Shown piece by piece: positions 1 to 7,310 of a stretch of DNA of 33,520 nt. Position 1 is the stretch's first letter. Every line of letters starts with the position of its first letter. The stretch spans positions 1 through 33,520 of the forward strand of contig CALUHH010000026.1 in NCBI GenBank assembly GCA_944320385.1, read 5' to 3'. Source of the DNA: an uncultured Atopobiaceae bacterium. Lineage in GTDB: Bacteria; Actinomycetota; Coriobacteriia; Coriobacteriales; Atopobiaceae. The notes under the pieces were generated by a model. The model made no database searches and was not told the DNA's origin. It saw nothing but the letters and a program-made list of their open reading frames with translations. The position numbers and the translations under genes are program-made.

Positions 1-112
1 ACGACACGATAGCGGGGAGGAGGGGGCGGCTCGGGCTCGCGGCCTAGGCCGTCCAAGAAAACGTCCGGACCCCCCGCGCGCTCCAGAACCCGCCGGATCG
101 TACAGCTGCGTG
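1..112. other. left-edge intergenic stretch, no gene recognised
   Basis: The first 112 bases are GC-rich and hold no reading frame that resembles a protein I know. A short frame on the minus strand crosses this stretch, but it is mostly made of the repeat at 113-271 and is not credible as a gene. Whatever gene lies to the left is outside the window. No tRNA, terminator with a T tract, or promoter stood out here. Confidence 0.5.
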
Positions 113-271
113 GCGGTTGTGGGCAAAACTTTTGATGAAGCCACCTTCACTAGCTCTTCTCGTGGCTTTAACGTGGTCAAAATACGGCGAGAAGAACGTG
201 AAACCCTGGGTTGTGGGCAAAACTTTTGATGCGAATGGGTCGAAAGCATCAAAGGTTTTGCCCACAACCGC
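113..271. repeat. 159-bp composite REP/REPIN-like element, copy A
   Basis: The element is built from three copies of a 25-base unit containing GTTGTGGGCAAAA and CTTTGATG or TTTTGATG. There is a direct copy at 113-137, a second direct copy at 207-231, and an inverted copy at 247-271. The second and third copies form a hairpin of about 22 bp with a 15-base loop. An internal CTTCTCG (156-162) faces a CGAGAAG (188-194). The element starts 73 bp beyond the stop codon of the oxidase gene. A second element of identical length and geometry lies at 3464-3622. The function is unknown; a REPIN-like mobile repeat or a 3' structured RNA are both possible. Confidence 0.75.
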
Positions 272-343
272 AATATTGGCGCCAGATCAGGCCGGCCGGG
301 CGACGAGGGCGCATGGCGGCGCATGTGACGAGAAGAACGTGGG

Positions 344-1370
344 CTAGCCCCAGAGGACGTCCGGCCCGATCTTGTCCACCGCGGGCGCGCCGCACATCTC
401 CATGGTGTCGGCGAGCTCGGTGCGCAGCTGCGCCAGGTAGGCGCGCACGCCCCCCCGCTCCCCCGCCGAAGGCGGCGACCACGAACGGGCGGCAGATCAG
501 GCAGGCGCGCGCCCCCAGCGCGAGCGCCCGGAAGACGTCGAGCCCGCTGCGGATGCCACCGTCCACGAGGACCTCGACCTTCTCGCCAGCGGCAGCGACG
601 ATCGCGGGCAGGACGTCTGCCGTGGCCGGGACGCCGTCGAGCACGCGTCCGCCGTGGTTGGAGACCACGATCGCGTCGACGCCCGCCTCCGCCGCACGCC
701 GGGCCGCGGCGGCCGTCATGACGCCCTTGAGCACGAAGCGCGAACCCGCGTCGTGGCAGCGCGCGGCGACCTCCGCGATCTTCTCGGCTGACTTGGCGCC
801 CGCGGGCGGCTCCTGGCCGCGCAGGAACGGCAGCCCCGCGGCGTCGATGTCCATCGCCACGGCGGCGGGGCCGGCGGCGAGGGCCTCGTCGAGCTTGCGC
901 ATGAGCGTCGCGTCGTCCCAGGGCTTGACCGTGGGGACGCCGGCGCCCCCGAGCTCGGAGATGAGGTCGCAGGACTGGGTCATGATGGAGGCGTCCAGGC
1001 CGTCCCCGGTCCAGGCGAGCGTGCCCTCCTCCGCGGCCGCCTCGAGCACGCAGCGGTTGTAGCCCATGGTGTCGTACACGTCACCGTAGTGGCGCTGGAC
1101 GTCGCCCACGGGGCCGATCATCACCGGCAGCGAGAGCTCCCGGCCCAGCACCGTCGCGCTCGTGTCGGCCGAGAAGGGCTCGTGCAGCGTGTCCGTGTTC
1201 ACGGAGAGCGCCTGCCAGGCCCGCCAGTTCTTCTCGGCCACGCGCCCGACGCCCTTGTCGCCCGGGCCGGGCATGACGCCCGCGCAGGCGCGCCCGTCGC
1301 AGACGGGGCATGCGCGGCAGTGGGGGCCGATGGTGCCGCGCGCCGCGGCGGCAAGCTCAGCGTAGCTCAT
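344..1370 (-). CDS. FMN-dependent alpha-hydroxy-acid oxidizing protein, frameshifted near its 3' end
   Basis: This gene encodes a flavin-dependent (S)-2-hydroxy-acid oxidase/dehydrogenase of the glycolate/lactate oxidase superfamily. The substrate cannot be told from sequence. The family signature around VSNHGGRVLDG supplies the active-site His and Arg, and VDGGIRSGLDVFRALALGA is the FMN phosphate-binding region. The N-terminus has a Cys cluster (CRACPVCDGRAC), as in the clostridial/actinobacterial subgroup. The ATG at 1370 follows AAAGGA at good spacing. As read, the frame leaves the family after the RPFVVAAFGGG segment and runs on to about 249 with low-complexity Arg-rich sequence. Removing one C from the seven-C run at 450-456 restores a normal tail (ending KIGPDVLWG) with a stop at 344, giving about 341 residues. 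The gene is therefore either a pseudogene, phase-variable, or carries a sequencing error. It has no operon partner; proS lies upstream beyond a hairpin. Confidence 0.85.
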
Positions 1371-1390
1371 GGGGTGTCCTTTCGATACAA

Positions 1391-1421
1391 GCGTGCCCCG
1401 GCGAGAAGGACCGGGGCACGC
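1391..1421 (-). terminator. hairpin downstream of proS
   Basis: A perfect 11-bp inverted repeat (GCGTGCCCCGG against CCGGGGCACGC) encloses a 9-base loop containing the CGAGAAG heptamer. It lies 18 bp after the proS stop and just before the ribosome-binding site of the oxidase gene. On the minus strand it is followed by TTGTATCG, a poor U tract, so termination is likely but may be partial. Confidence 0.6.
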
Positions 1422-1438
1422 GGAGCAAGACCGTCAGA

Positions 1439-3154
1439 CTAGGCGCGGGCGGGGGCCACGCGCTCGGAGAGCCAGGCCGCGACCTCGTCCAGGGGCACGT
1501 CGAAGCGCTCGCCGGTCTCGCGGACCTTGACCTCGGCCATGCCGTTCGCCACGCCGCGCTTGCCCAGGATCACCTGGTACGGGATGCCGATGAGGTCGGC
1601 GTCGGCAAACTTGACGCCCGGGCGCTCCTTGCGGTCGTCCAGGAGCACCTCGAGGTCGTCGGCGCAGAGCTCGCCCACGAGCTTCTCGGCGACCGGGGCC
1701 ACGACGTCGTCACCGATGGCCAGCGGCACGACCTCGACCTCGTAGGGCGCCACGCAGACGGGCCAGCAGATGCCGTGCTCGTCGTTGTGCTGCTCCACGA
1801 CGGCTGCCAGCGTGCGGGAGACGCCGATGCCGTAGCAGCCCATGAGGAAGGGCCGCTCAACGCCGTCCTCGTCGGCGAAGGTGGCGCCCATGGACTCGGA
1901 GTACTTGGTGCCGAGCTGGAAGACCTGGGAGATCTCGATGCCGCGGGCGCTCTTGAGGGCGGCTCCGCAGTGCGGGCAGGGGTCGCCGGCCTTCACGCTC
2001 ACGAGGTCGGCCCACTCGTCGACGGTGAAGTCGCGGCCGGGGCGGGCGCCGGTGTAGTGGTAGTCGACCTCGTTGGCGCCGCAGGTCCAGGAGACGCTCT
2101 CGCGCAGGGACTCGTCGCAGATCAGGCGCACGCCCTCAGGAAGGCCCACGGAGCCGATGAAGCCCTTGTGCAGGCCGGCGAGCTCGAGCTCCTCGTCGCT
2201 CATGAGATGGTAGGCGCCAAAGAGCTTGCCCGCCTTGATCTCGTTGAGCTCGTGGTCGCCGGGCACGATGGCCACGACGCTCGAGCCGTCCTCGGCCACG
2301 AGCGCAAGCGACTTGCGGGTGCCGTTCTCGGGAAAGCCGAAGAACTCCGCCACGGCCTCGATGGTGCCGAGGCCCGGCGTGTGGACCTTGGTGAGCGTGC
2401 CGTCGCCGGGGCCCTCGGTCACGGGCACCTTGGTGGCGGCCGCCTCGACGTCGGCCGCAAAGCCGCAGTCGCAGTAGACGAGCTCGGCCTCGCCGGAGTC
2501 AGCGAGCGCCATGAACTCGACGGAGGTGTCGCCGCCGATCTGGCCGGAGTCGGCCACGACGGGCAGCGCGTAGATGCCGCAGCGCTCGGCGATGCGCGCG
2601 TAGGCGGCCTTCTCCTGCTCGTAGCACTCCTGCAGCGACTCCTGCGTGGCGGAGAAGCTGTAGGCGTCCTTCATGATGAACTCGCGGCCGCGCATGAGGC
2701 CAAAGCGCGGGCGCATCTCGTCGCGGAACTTGTCCTGAATCTGGTAGAGCGTGCACGGGAGCTGCTTGTAGGAGCGCAGCTCGTTCTTCACGAGGTCGGT
2801 GAACGTCTCCTCGTGCGTGGGGCCCAGGGCAAACTCGCGGCCGTGGCGGTCGGCGATGCGCATGAGCTCGGGGCCGTAGGCGTCCCAGCGGCCCGACTCG
2901 TGCCAGAGCTCGGCCGGCGTGAGGATCGGCACCATCATCTCCTGGGCGCCGATGGCCTCCATCTCGTCGCGGATGACGGCCTCGATCTTGCGGATCGAGC
3001 GCCACGCGAGCGGCAGGTAGCTGTAGAGGCCGGCGGCGGTCTTGCGAATCATGCCGGCGCGCAGCAGCAGGCGGTGGCTCGCGAGCTCGGCCTCGGCCGG
3101 GTCCTCCTTCAGCGTGGGAGCGTAGAGCTGGGACATCTTCTGATAGCGCTTCAC
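1439..3154 (-). CDS. proS: proline--tRNA ligase (ProRS, bacterial type with editing insertion)
   Basis: ProRS charges tRNA-Pro with proline in the cytoplasm. The protein of about 571 residues has the class II synthetase layout of bacterial ProRS. Motif 1 is in the N-terminal third (RKTAAGLYSYLPLAWR region), motif 2 is around RDEMRPRFGLMRGREFIMKD, and motif 3 is GCYGIGVSRTLAAVVEQ. Between motifs 2 and 3 lies the INS editing domain of about 180 residues, which clears Ala-tRNA-Pro. A C-terminal anticodon-binding domain follows, with KERPGVKFADADLIGIPY. I chose GTG at 3154 because AAGGA sits 6 bases upstream; the ATG at 3160 overlaps that ribosome-binding site, and another ATG lies 24 bases further into the gene. 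A gap of about 500 bp with repeats separates it from ispG, so it is probably transcribed alone, although in Bacillus proS directly follows rseP. Confidence 0.96.
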   Translation of the reverse strand: MKRYQKMSQLYAPTLKEDPAEAELASHRLLLRAGMIRKTAAGLYSYLPLAWRSIRKIEAVIRDEMEAIGAQEMMVPILTPAELWHESGRWDAYGPELMRIADRHGREFALGPTHEETFTDLVKNELRSYKQLPCTLYQIQDKFRDEMRPRFGLMRGREFIMKDAYSFSATQESLQECYEQEKAAYARIAERCGIYALPVVADSGQIGGDTSVEFMALADSGEAELVYCDCGFAADVEAAATKVPVTEGPGDGTLTKVHTPGLGTIEAVAEFFGFPENGTRKSLALVAEDGSSVVAIVPGDHELNEIKAGKLFGAYHLMSDEELELAGLHKGFIGSVGLPEGVRLICDESLRESVSWTCGANEVDYHYTGARPGRDFTVDEWADLVSVKAGDPCPHCGAALKSARGIEISQVFQLGTKYSESMGATFADEDGVERPFLMGCYGIGVSRTLAAVVEQHNDEHGICWPVCVAPYEVEVVPLAIGDDVVAPVAEKLVGELCADDLEVLLDDRKERPGVKFADADLIGIPYQVILGKRGVANGMAEVKVRETGERFDVPLDEVAAWLSERVAPARA

Positions 3155-3189
3155 GTGCATTCCTTCCAGTCAGCGGTGCAACGCCCCTG

Positions 3190-3195
3190 ATTCTA
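3190..3195 (-). promoter_or_regulatory. possible -10 element of the proS promoter
   Basis: On the minus strand TAGAAT lies about 35 bases upstream of the proS start. No good TTGACA-like box exists 16-18 bases further up; that position holds the GTTCTTCTCG sequence instead. The -10 call rests on the hexamer and its position only. Confidence 0.35.
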
Positions 3196-3240
3196 CGCCA
3201 TGCAGGCGAGAAGAACGGTCGAGGTCGCAACTCAACCATC

Positions 3241-3336
3241 GCCGACCCGGCCGGCATGACCTCCGGCGCTCAGACAGTCCTCGCGCAGAGGATGCGCTGC
3301 GGAACTCGCGGCGGAGGTCATGCCGGCCGGGTCGGC
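3241..3336. repeat. long conserved-core hairpin, copy 1
   Basis: Perfect 25-bp arms (3241-3265 and 3312-3336) enclose a core. On the minus strand the core reads CCGCGAGTTCCGCAGC (3296-3311), an 11-base variable segment with its own small GCGCA/TGCGC hairpin, then GCGAGGACTGTCTGAGCGCC (3265-3284). The same core recurs at 20801-20849, where the flanking arms have different but again self-complementary sequence. It lies between ispG and proS. I do not recognise a named family. A bidirectional terminator, a structured RNA, or a mobile palindrome are possible. Confidence 0.75.
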
Positions 3337-3463
3337 GGGATGGGTGTACTCGCAGGTCCGTGGCGCGCGGGCCTGTCTCGTGGGATATGCTCGCCGCAAA
3401 AGCGAGGTTGTGGGTTTCTGAGGCCCGCGCGCTCGAGCGGGCGGCCAAATCGGGGCAAAGAGG

Positions 3464-3622
3464 GCGATTGTGGGCAAAAGCTTTGATGCCGGGTGCGGCG
3501 CGCGGGCACCCGGAGTCCTCCGGAGCGCTCGTTCTTCTCGCCCGAAGCCACTTTGGCGCGGTTGTGTGCAAAATCTTTGATGAGAAGAACGACTTTCCAT
3601 CAAAGAATTTGCACACAACCGC
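3464..3622. repeat. 159-bp composite REP/REPIN-like element, copy B
   Basis: Three copies of the same 25-base unit as in 113-271 occur here: direct at 3464-3488, direct at 3558-3582 and inverted at 3598-3622. All unit offsets (0, 94 and 134 bases) equal those of copy A, although the DNA between the units is unrelated. In the hairpin pair the unit reads GTTGTGTGCAAAA; the G-to-T change is matched by the complementary change in the inverted arm. The 15-base loop carries AGAAGAACG. The element lies 42 bp beyond the ispG stop, in the same orientation as copy A has to the oxidase gene. With the hairpin at 3241-3336 it fills most of the 509-bp proS-ispG gap. Confidence 0.75.
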
Positions 3623-3663
3623 AAGTTTGATTGACGCTGCAGGCCGGCACTGGACCGGACGAC

Positions 3664-4755
3664 CTACGTGAAGCGCTTCTCGATCTCGGCGAAGAGCTCG
3701 TCGACGGCGTCTGCCTCGGCGACGGTGCGGATCTTCTCGCCGCCTGCGAAGAGCAGCGCCTTCCCGCGGCCGCCCGCGAGGCCGATGTCGGCGTCCCTGG
3801 CCTCGCCCGGGCCGTTCACCACGCAGCCCATGACGGCCACGGTGATGGGGGCGCGCACGCCCGCGAGCCGCCGCTCGACCTCGGAGGCCACACCCATGAG
3901 GTCCCACTGGCACCGTCCGCAGGTGGGGCAGCTCACGAGCTCGGGGCGCAGGCGGCGCAGGCCGACGGCGGAGAGCAGGTCCCAGGCCACGTCGACCTCC
4001 TCGACGGGGTCGGCGGTGAGCGAGAGGCGCATCGTGTCTCCGATGCCCTCCATGAGCAGGGTGCCGATCGCGGCGGCGTTCTTGACCGTGCCCTGACGCG
4101 CGGTGCCGGCCTCGGTGACGCCGACGTGCAGCGGCACGTCGGGGAGCTCGCGCGAGAGCGCGCGGTTGACCTCGACCGTCGTGGGGACGCCGTGGGCCTT
4201 GGCGGAGAGGACGATGTCGTCGAAGCCGCGCGCGCGGAAGTGCTCGACGAACGACGAGGCGGACCCCACGAGCTTCTCGACCTGCGTGAGGTCGGCGCGC
4301 TCGGCGAAGGCCGCATCGAGCGAGCCGGCGTTGACGCCGATGCGGATCGGGACGCCCGCGGCCCCGGCCTCGTCGATCACGGCGTCGACGCGCTCCCAGC
4401 TGCCGATGTTGCCCGGGTTGACGCGCAGCGCGGCTGCGCCGCGGCGGCACGCCTCGATCGCGAGGCGGTGGTCAAAGTGAATGTCCGCCACCACGGGCAG
4501 CGGCGACTCGGCGCAGATGCGCTGAAAGCCGTCGAGGGCGCCGGCGTCCGGCACGGCCACGCGGACGATCTCGCAGCCCGCCGCGGCGAGGCGGCCGATC
4601 TGCGCGAGCGTGGCCTCGGCGTCGGAGGTCGGCGTCGTGCACATGGACTGCACCGAGACCGGCGCTCCCCCGCCCACGGCGACGTCGCCGACGCGCACCT
4701 GCCTCGTGAGCTCGCGCGGGAGGGGCGCACGGTTCTTCTCGGTCACCAAGATCAC
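3664..4755 (-). CDS. ispG: 4-hydroxy-3-methylbut-2-en-1-yl diphosphate synthase (GcpE)
   Basis: IspG converts methylerythritol cyclodiphosphate to HMBPP, the penultimate step of the non-mevalonate isoprenoid pathway, using a [4Fe-4S] cluster. The 363-residue protein has the N-terminal TIM-barrel opening (VGGGAPVSVQSMCTTPTSD), followed by repeated VADIHFD, RVNPGN and GVNAGS strands. The C-terminal cluster ligands are CPTCGRC and the family signature GCVVNGPGEA. Length matches the short bacterial form. The GTG start (4753-4755) directly abuts the TAG stop of rseP, so it should be translationally coupled as the last gene of the pyrH operon. With dxr three genes upstream, two MEP-pathway steps are co-transcribed with uppS, which consumes the product. 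Confidence 0.97.
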   Translation of the reverse strand: MILVTEKNRAPLPRELTRQVRVGDVAVGGGAPVSVQSMCTTPTSDAEATLAQIGRLAAAGCEIVRVAVPDAGALDGFQRICAESPLPVVADIHFDHRLAIEACRRGAAALRVNPGNIGSWERVDAVIDEAGAAGVPIRIGVNAGSLDAAFAERADLTQVEKLVGSASSFVEHFRARGFDDIVLSAKAHGVPTTVEVNRALSRELPDVPLHVGVTEAGTARQGTVKNAAAIGTLLMEGIGDTMRLSLTADPVEEVDVAWDLLSAVGLRRLRPELVSCPTCGRCQWDLMGVASEVERRLAGVRAPITVAVMGCVVNGPGEARDADIGLAGGRGKALLFAGGEKIRTVAEADAVDELFAEIEKRFT

Positions 4756-6141
4756 CTAGCCAATCACAAAGCGGACGATGTCGTTTTTGAGCACGACGAC
4801 AAAGACAAAGATCATGAACCCCAGCCCGAGGTAGCTCAGGCCGTTCTGGACGCGCGGCGTGAGCGGCCGCCTGATGACGAGCTGCACGAGCTCGATCAAG
4901 ATCTTGCCGCCGTCGAAGGGCGGCAGCGGGATCAGGTTCATGAAGCCGAGCGACATGGAGATCGCTGCAGCAAACAGCAGAAGGTTGGAGAGGCCCGTCG
5001 AGGCCGCCTCGGATGCCATGGCGGAGATGCCCACGATGGAGCTCGACTGGTCGAGGATCTCCATCGTCTGGCTGGGGTTGAGCAGCTGGGCCACGTACGA
5101 GGCCACCTGCCCGGTGTAGGTGAGCGTCGCCTGCGCCGCCTGGGGCAGCGTCGGATGGTAGGTGGCGATGGTGGAGAGGATCCCGATCTTCTCGCTGGGC
5201 TGCCCGTCGGGCAGGTCGAGAAGGACGGTGAGCTCCCGGCCGCCGCGCTCGACGGTGAGGTCGAGGTCCGTGCCGCTCTCGAGGTAGGGCGCGAGGGCGT
5301 CCACGAGCTCGGTCCAGGTGGAGACCGGCGTGCCGTCGACGGCGGTGATGGCGTCTCCCTCCTCGAGGCCGGCGGCCGCGGCGGGGGTCCCCTCCTCCAC
5401 GCCGCCGATGGTGCTCACGTCGGGGACGTAGCGCACCTCCTGCGCCATGAACGAGCAGGTCACGATCACGAAGGCGAGCACGATGTTGACGAGGGGGCCT
5501 GCCGCGAGCATGCAGATGCGCTTGAGCGTGCCCGCCCCGAGGTAGGTGCGGGAGCGCTCCTGCTCGAGGAAGAGCGCGGGGCACACGCCCGTCTCGTGCG
5601 GCATGCCCGCCTCGGTGGAGCCGGGCTTGGAGAAGTCGTGCCCGCGGTCGTACTCGGTCAGGTTGTCGCCGTCGCGCGCGGGGGTCTCGAAGGCCTCGGG
5701 ATAGGTGCTCTGCCCGGGTCGCTCCCCGAGCGCGGGGTCGTAGTAGGGGCGGATCGAGGCCCAGTCGCAGAGCGTGGCGAGCAGGTCGTAGGCACGGTCG
5801 TCATCCACGCCTAGCTCCTCGGCCACCTCGTGCGCGGTGACGCGGCCGCGGCGCATGACGATGTCGAGGGCGGGGGCGAGCAGCTCGTCGTTCCCCCCCT
5901 CCATGCCGCAGATGCGCGTGTAGCCACCGAGAAGGACGGGGGTGACGCCAAACTCCGTGCCCACCGCGCGGCTCTTCACCGAGAGCTTGAGGCGACAGGG
6001 CAGGCCGAGGAAGAACTCGGTCGCGCGCACGCGGAAGGCGCGGGCGGCGAGGTAGTGCCCTCCCTCGTGGACGAAGACGAGGACGGACAGGACGACGAGG
6101 CCCCAGAAGGCGGCCGAGAGAAAGCCGATGACAGAGCTCAA
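4756..6141 (-). CDS. rseP: site-2 zinc metalloprotease of the RseP family with a large insertion
   Basis: This is an intramembrane protease that cleaves membrane-bound regulators such as anti-sigma factors. Starting at TTG (6139-6141; GGAGG 7 bases upstream) it has about 461 residues. The first transmembrane helix carries HEGGH (H25, E26, H29). A PDZ domain lies near residues 235-320 (VEEGTPAAAAGLEEGDAITAVDG split). The C-terminal membrane part has NLIPLPPFDGGK, the third zinc ligand motif. Unusual is a stretch of about 110 residues (83-200) between the LLGGY strand and the GAGTLKRI-AAGP segment, where relatives have around 20. It includes VTAHEVAEELGVDDDRAYD (about 101-119), which resembles a winged-helix/helix-turn-helix. 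It follows dxr by 2 bp and abuts ispG. Longer upstream readings of this frame lie inside dxr and are out of frame with any real protein. Confidence 0.93.
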   Translation of the reverse strand: MSSVIGFLSAAFWGLVVLSVLVFVHEGGHYLAARAFRVRATEFFLGLPCRLKLSVKSRAVGTEFGVTPVLLGGYTRICGMEGGNDELLAPALDIVMRRGRVTAHEVAEELGVDDDRAYDLLATLCDWASIRPYYDPALGERPGQSTYPEAFETPARDGDNLTEYDRGHDFSKPGSTEAGMPHETGVCPALFLEQERSRTYLGAGTLKRICMLAAGPLVNIVLAFVIVTCSFMAQEVRYVPDVSTIGGVEEGTPAAAAGLEEGDAITAVDGTPVSTWTELVDALAPYLESGTDLDLTVERGGRELTVLLDLPDGQPSEKIGILSTIATYHPTLPQAAQATLTYTGQVASYVAQLLNPSQTMEILDQSSSIVGISAMASEAASTGLSNLLLFAAAISMSLGFMNLIPLPPFDGGKILIELVQLVIRRPLTPRVQNGLSYLGLGFMIFVFVVVLKNDIVRFVIG

Positions 6142-6143
6142 GA

Positions 6144-7310
6144 TCAGACCTCCGAGAGAGCGGTGCGGGCAAGCTCGCGGGAGCGCGCGTCGACCTCGTC
6201 GAGCTGCTCCACAGACTCTACCCGCTCCACGCGGGTCTGGGCCATCACGCGACCGACGACGCGCTCGATGTCGGGGAAAGAGCACAAACCTGCGCGGAAG
6301 CGCTCGTTGGCGACCTCGTTGGCCGCGTTCATCGCGCACGGCAGGGTGCCGCCCGCGTGCCCGGCCTCGCGGGCGAGGGCGAGGCAGCCAAAGGCCTCCT
6401 CGTCCGCCTCGCCAAAGGTGAAGGGGTCCTCGGAGCACCAGTCGACCCGGCGGGCGGTGGCCTCCCAGCGCTCGGGGTAGCTGAGGGCGTACTGGATCGG
6501 CGCGCGCATGTCGGAGCTGCCGAGCTGCGCCTTCACCACGCCGTCGACGAACTCGACCATGGAGTGGATCTTGCTCTGGCGGTGGACGAGGACGCGGATG
6601 GCGTCAATGGGCTGGCTGAAGAGATGGTGCGCCTCGATGACCTCGAGGCCCTTGTTCATGAGGGTGGCGCAGTCGATCGTGATCTTGGCTCCCATGGTCC
6701 AGGTGGGGTGCGCGAGCGCCTCCGCGGCGGTCACGCGCGCGAGCTCGGAGCGGCTGCGGCCGTAGAAGGGCCCGCCCGAGCAGGTGAGCCAGATGCGGGC
6801 GACGTCCTCGGGCCTCTCCCCCACCAGGCACTGGAAGATGGCGCTGTGCTCGGAGTCCACGGGCAGGAGCTTGCCGGGCGCGACGAGCGGCATGAGCAGC
6901 TCGCCGCCGCACACGATCGACTCCTTGTTGGCGTATGCGAGCGTCTTGCCGGCGCTAAGGGCGGCGTGTCCCGCATGGATGCCGGCAAAGCCGACGAGGG
7001 CGTTGACCACGACGTCGACCTCGGGGAGCGTCGCGAGCTCGGTCACGGCGTCGGCGCCGCAGGCAAGCGAGCACCCGGCGGGCAGCTCGGAGAGTATCGG
7101 GTCCTGGGCGCGGGAGGCGTCGGCGACGGCCACGTGCGCGGCGCCGAACTCGCGCGCAGCGGCGACGAGGACGTCAGTCGAGGTGCTCACCGAGAGCGCG
7201 ACCACGCGCAGGCGCTCGGCGTGCCGCCGGCAGACGTCGAGGGTCTGGGAGCCGATGGAGCCCGAGCAGCCGAGGACGGCGACGCGCAGCACGCGCCCCT
7301 CGGCCGTCAC
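6144..7310 (-). CDS. dxr: 1-deoxy-D-xylulose-5-phosphate reductoisomerase
   Basis: DXR makes 2-C-methyl-D-erythritol 4-phosphate from DXP with NADPH, the committed step of the MEP isoprenoid pathway. The 388-residue protein begins with the NADPH-binding LGCSGSIGSQTLD. It then has AYANKES, the metal and substrate site PVDSEHSAIFQ, LTCSGGPFYG, and CATLMNKGLEVIEAHHLF, followed by HRQSKIHSMVEFVDG. In many relatives these last motifs read GGPF, SATLMNKGLE and HPQSIVHSM, so small substitutions exist but no key acid is lost. The GTG start at 7310 overlaps the cdsA stop (GTGA), and the stop lies 2 bp before rseP, so coupling is expected. Confidence 0.97.
   Translation of the reverse strand: MTAEGRVLRVAVLGCSGSIGSQTLDVCRRHAERLRVVALSVSTSTDVLVAAAREFGAAHVAVADASRAQDPILSELPAGCSLACGADAVTELATLPEVDVVVNALVGFAGIHAGHAALSAGKTLAYANKESIVCGGELLMPLVAPGKLLPVDSEHSAIFQCLVGERPEDVARIWLTCSGGPFYGRSRSELARVTAAEALAHPTWTMGAKITIDCATLMNKGLEVIEAHHLFSQPIDAIRVLVHRQSKIHSMVEFVDGVVKAQLGSSDMRAPIQYALSYPERWEATARRVDWCSEDPFTFGEADEEAFGCLALAREAGHAGGTLPCAMNAANEVANERFRAGLCSFPDIERVVGRVMAQTRVERVESVEQLDEVDARSRELARTALSEV

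Noticed and set aside
44..265. Short minus-strand reading frame at the left edge
   Set aside because: It is made largely of the 25-base repeat units and has no ribosome-binding site or family resemblance.
1310..3190. Very long plus-strand open frames opposite proS, rseP, tsf/rpsB, ppdK and glyS
   Set aside because: They are antisense shadows of GC-rich minus-strand genes, with Leu/Val/Gly/Asp-rich low-complexity translations and no domains.
3232..3624. Reading frames in the proS-ispG gap
   Set aside because: They run through the two repeat elements, which explains their sequence; no protein-like codon pattern is seen.
6142..6438. N-terminal extension of rseP
   Set aside because: This part overlaps dxr out of frame, is Arg/Gly/Pro-rich, and the TTG with GGAGG at 6141 gives a normal RseP start.
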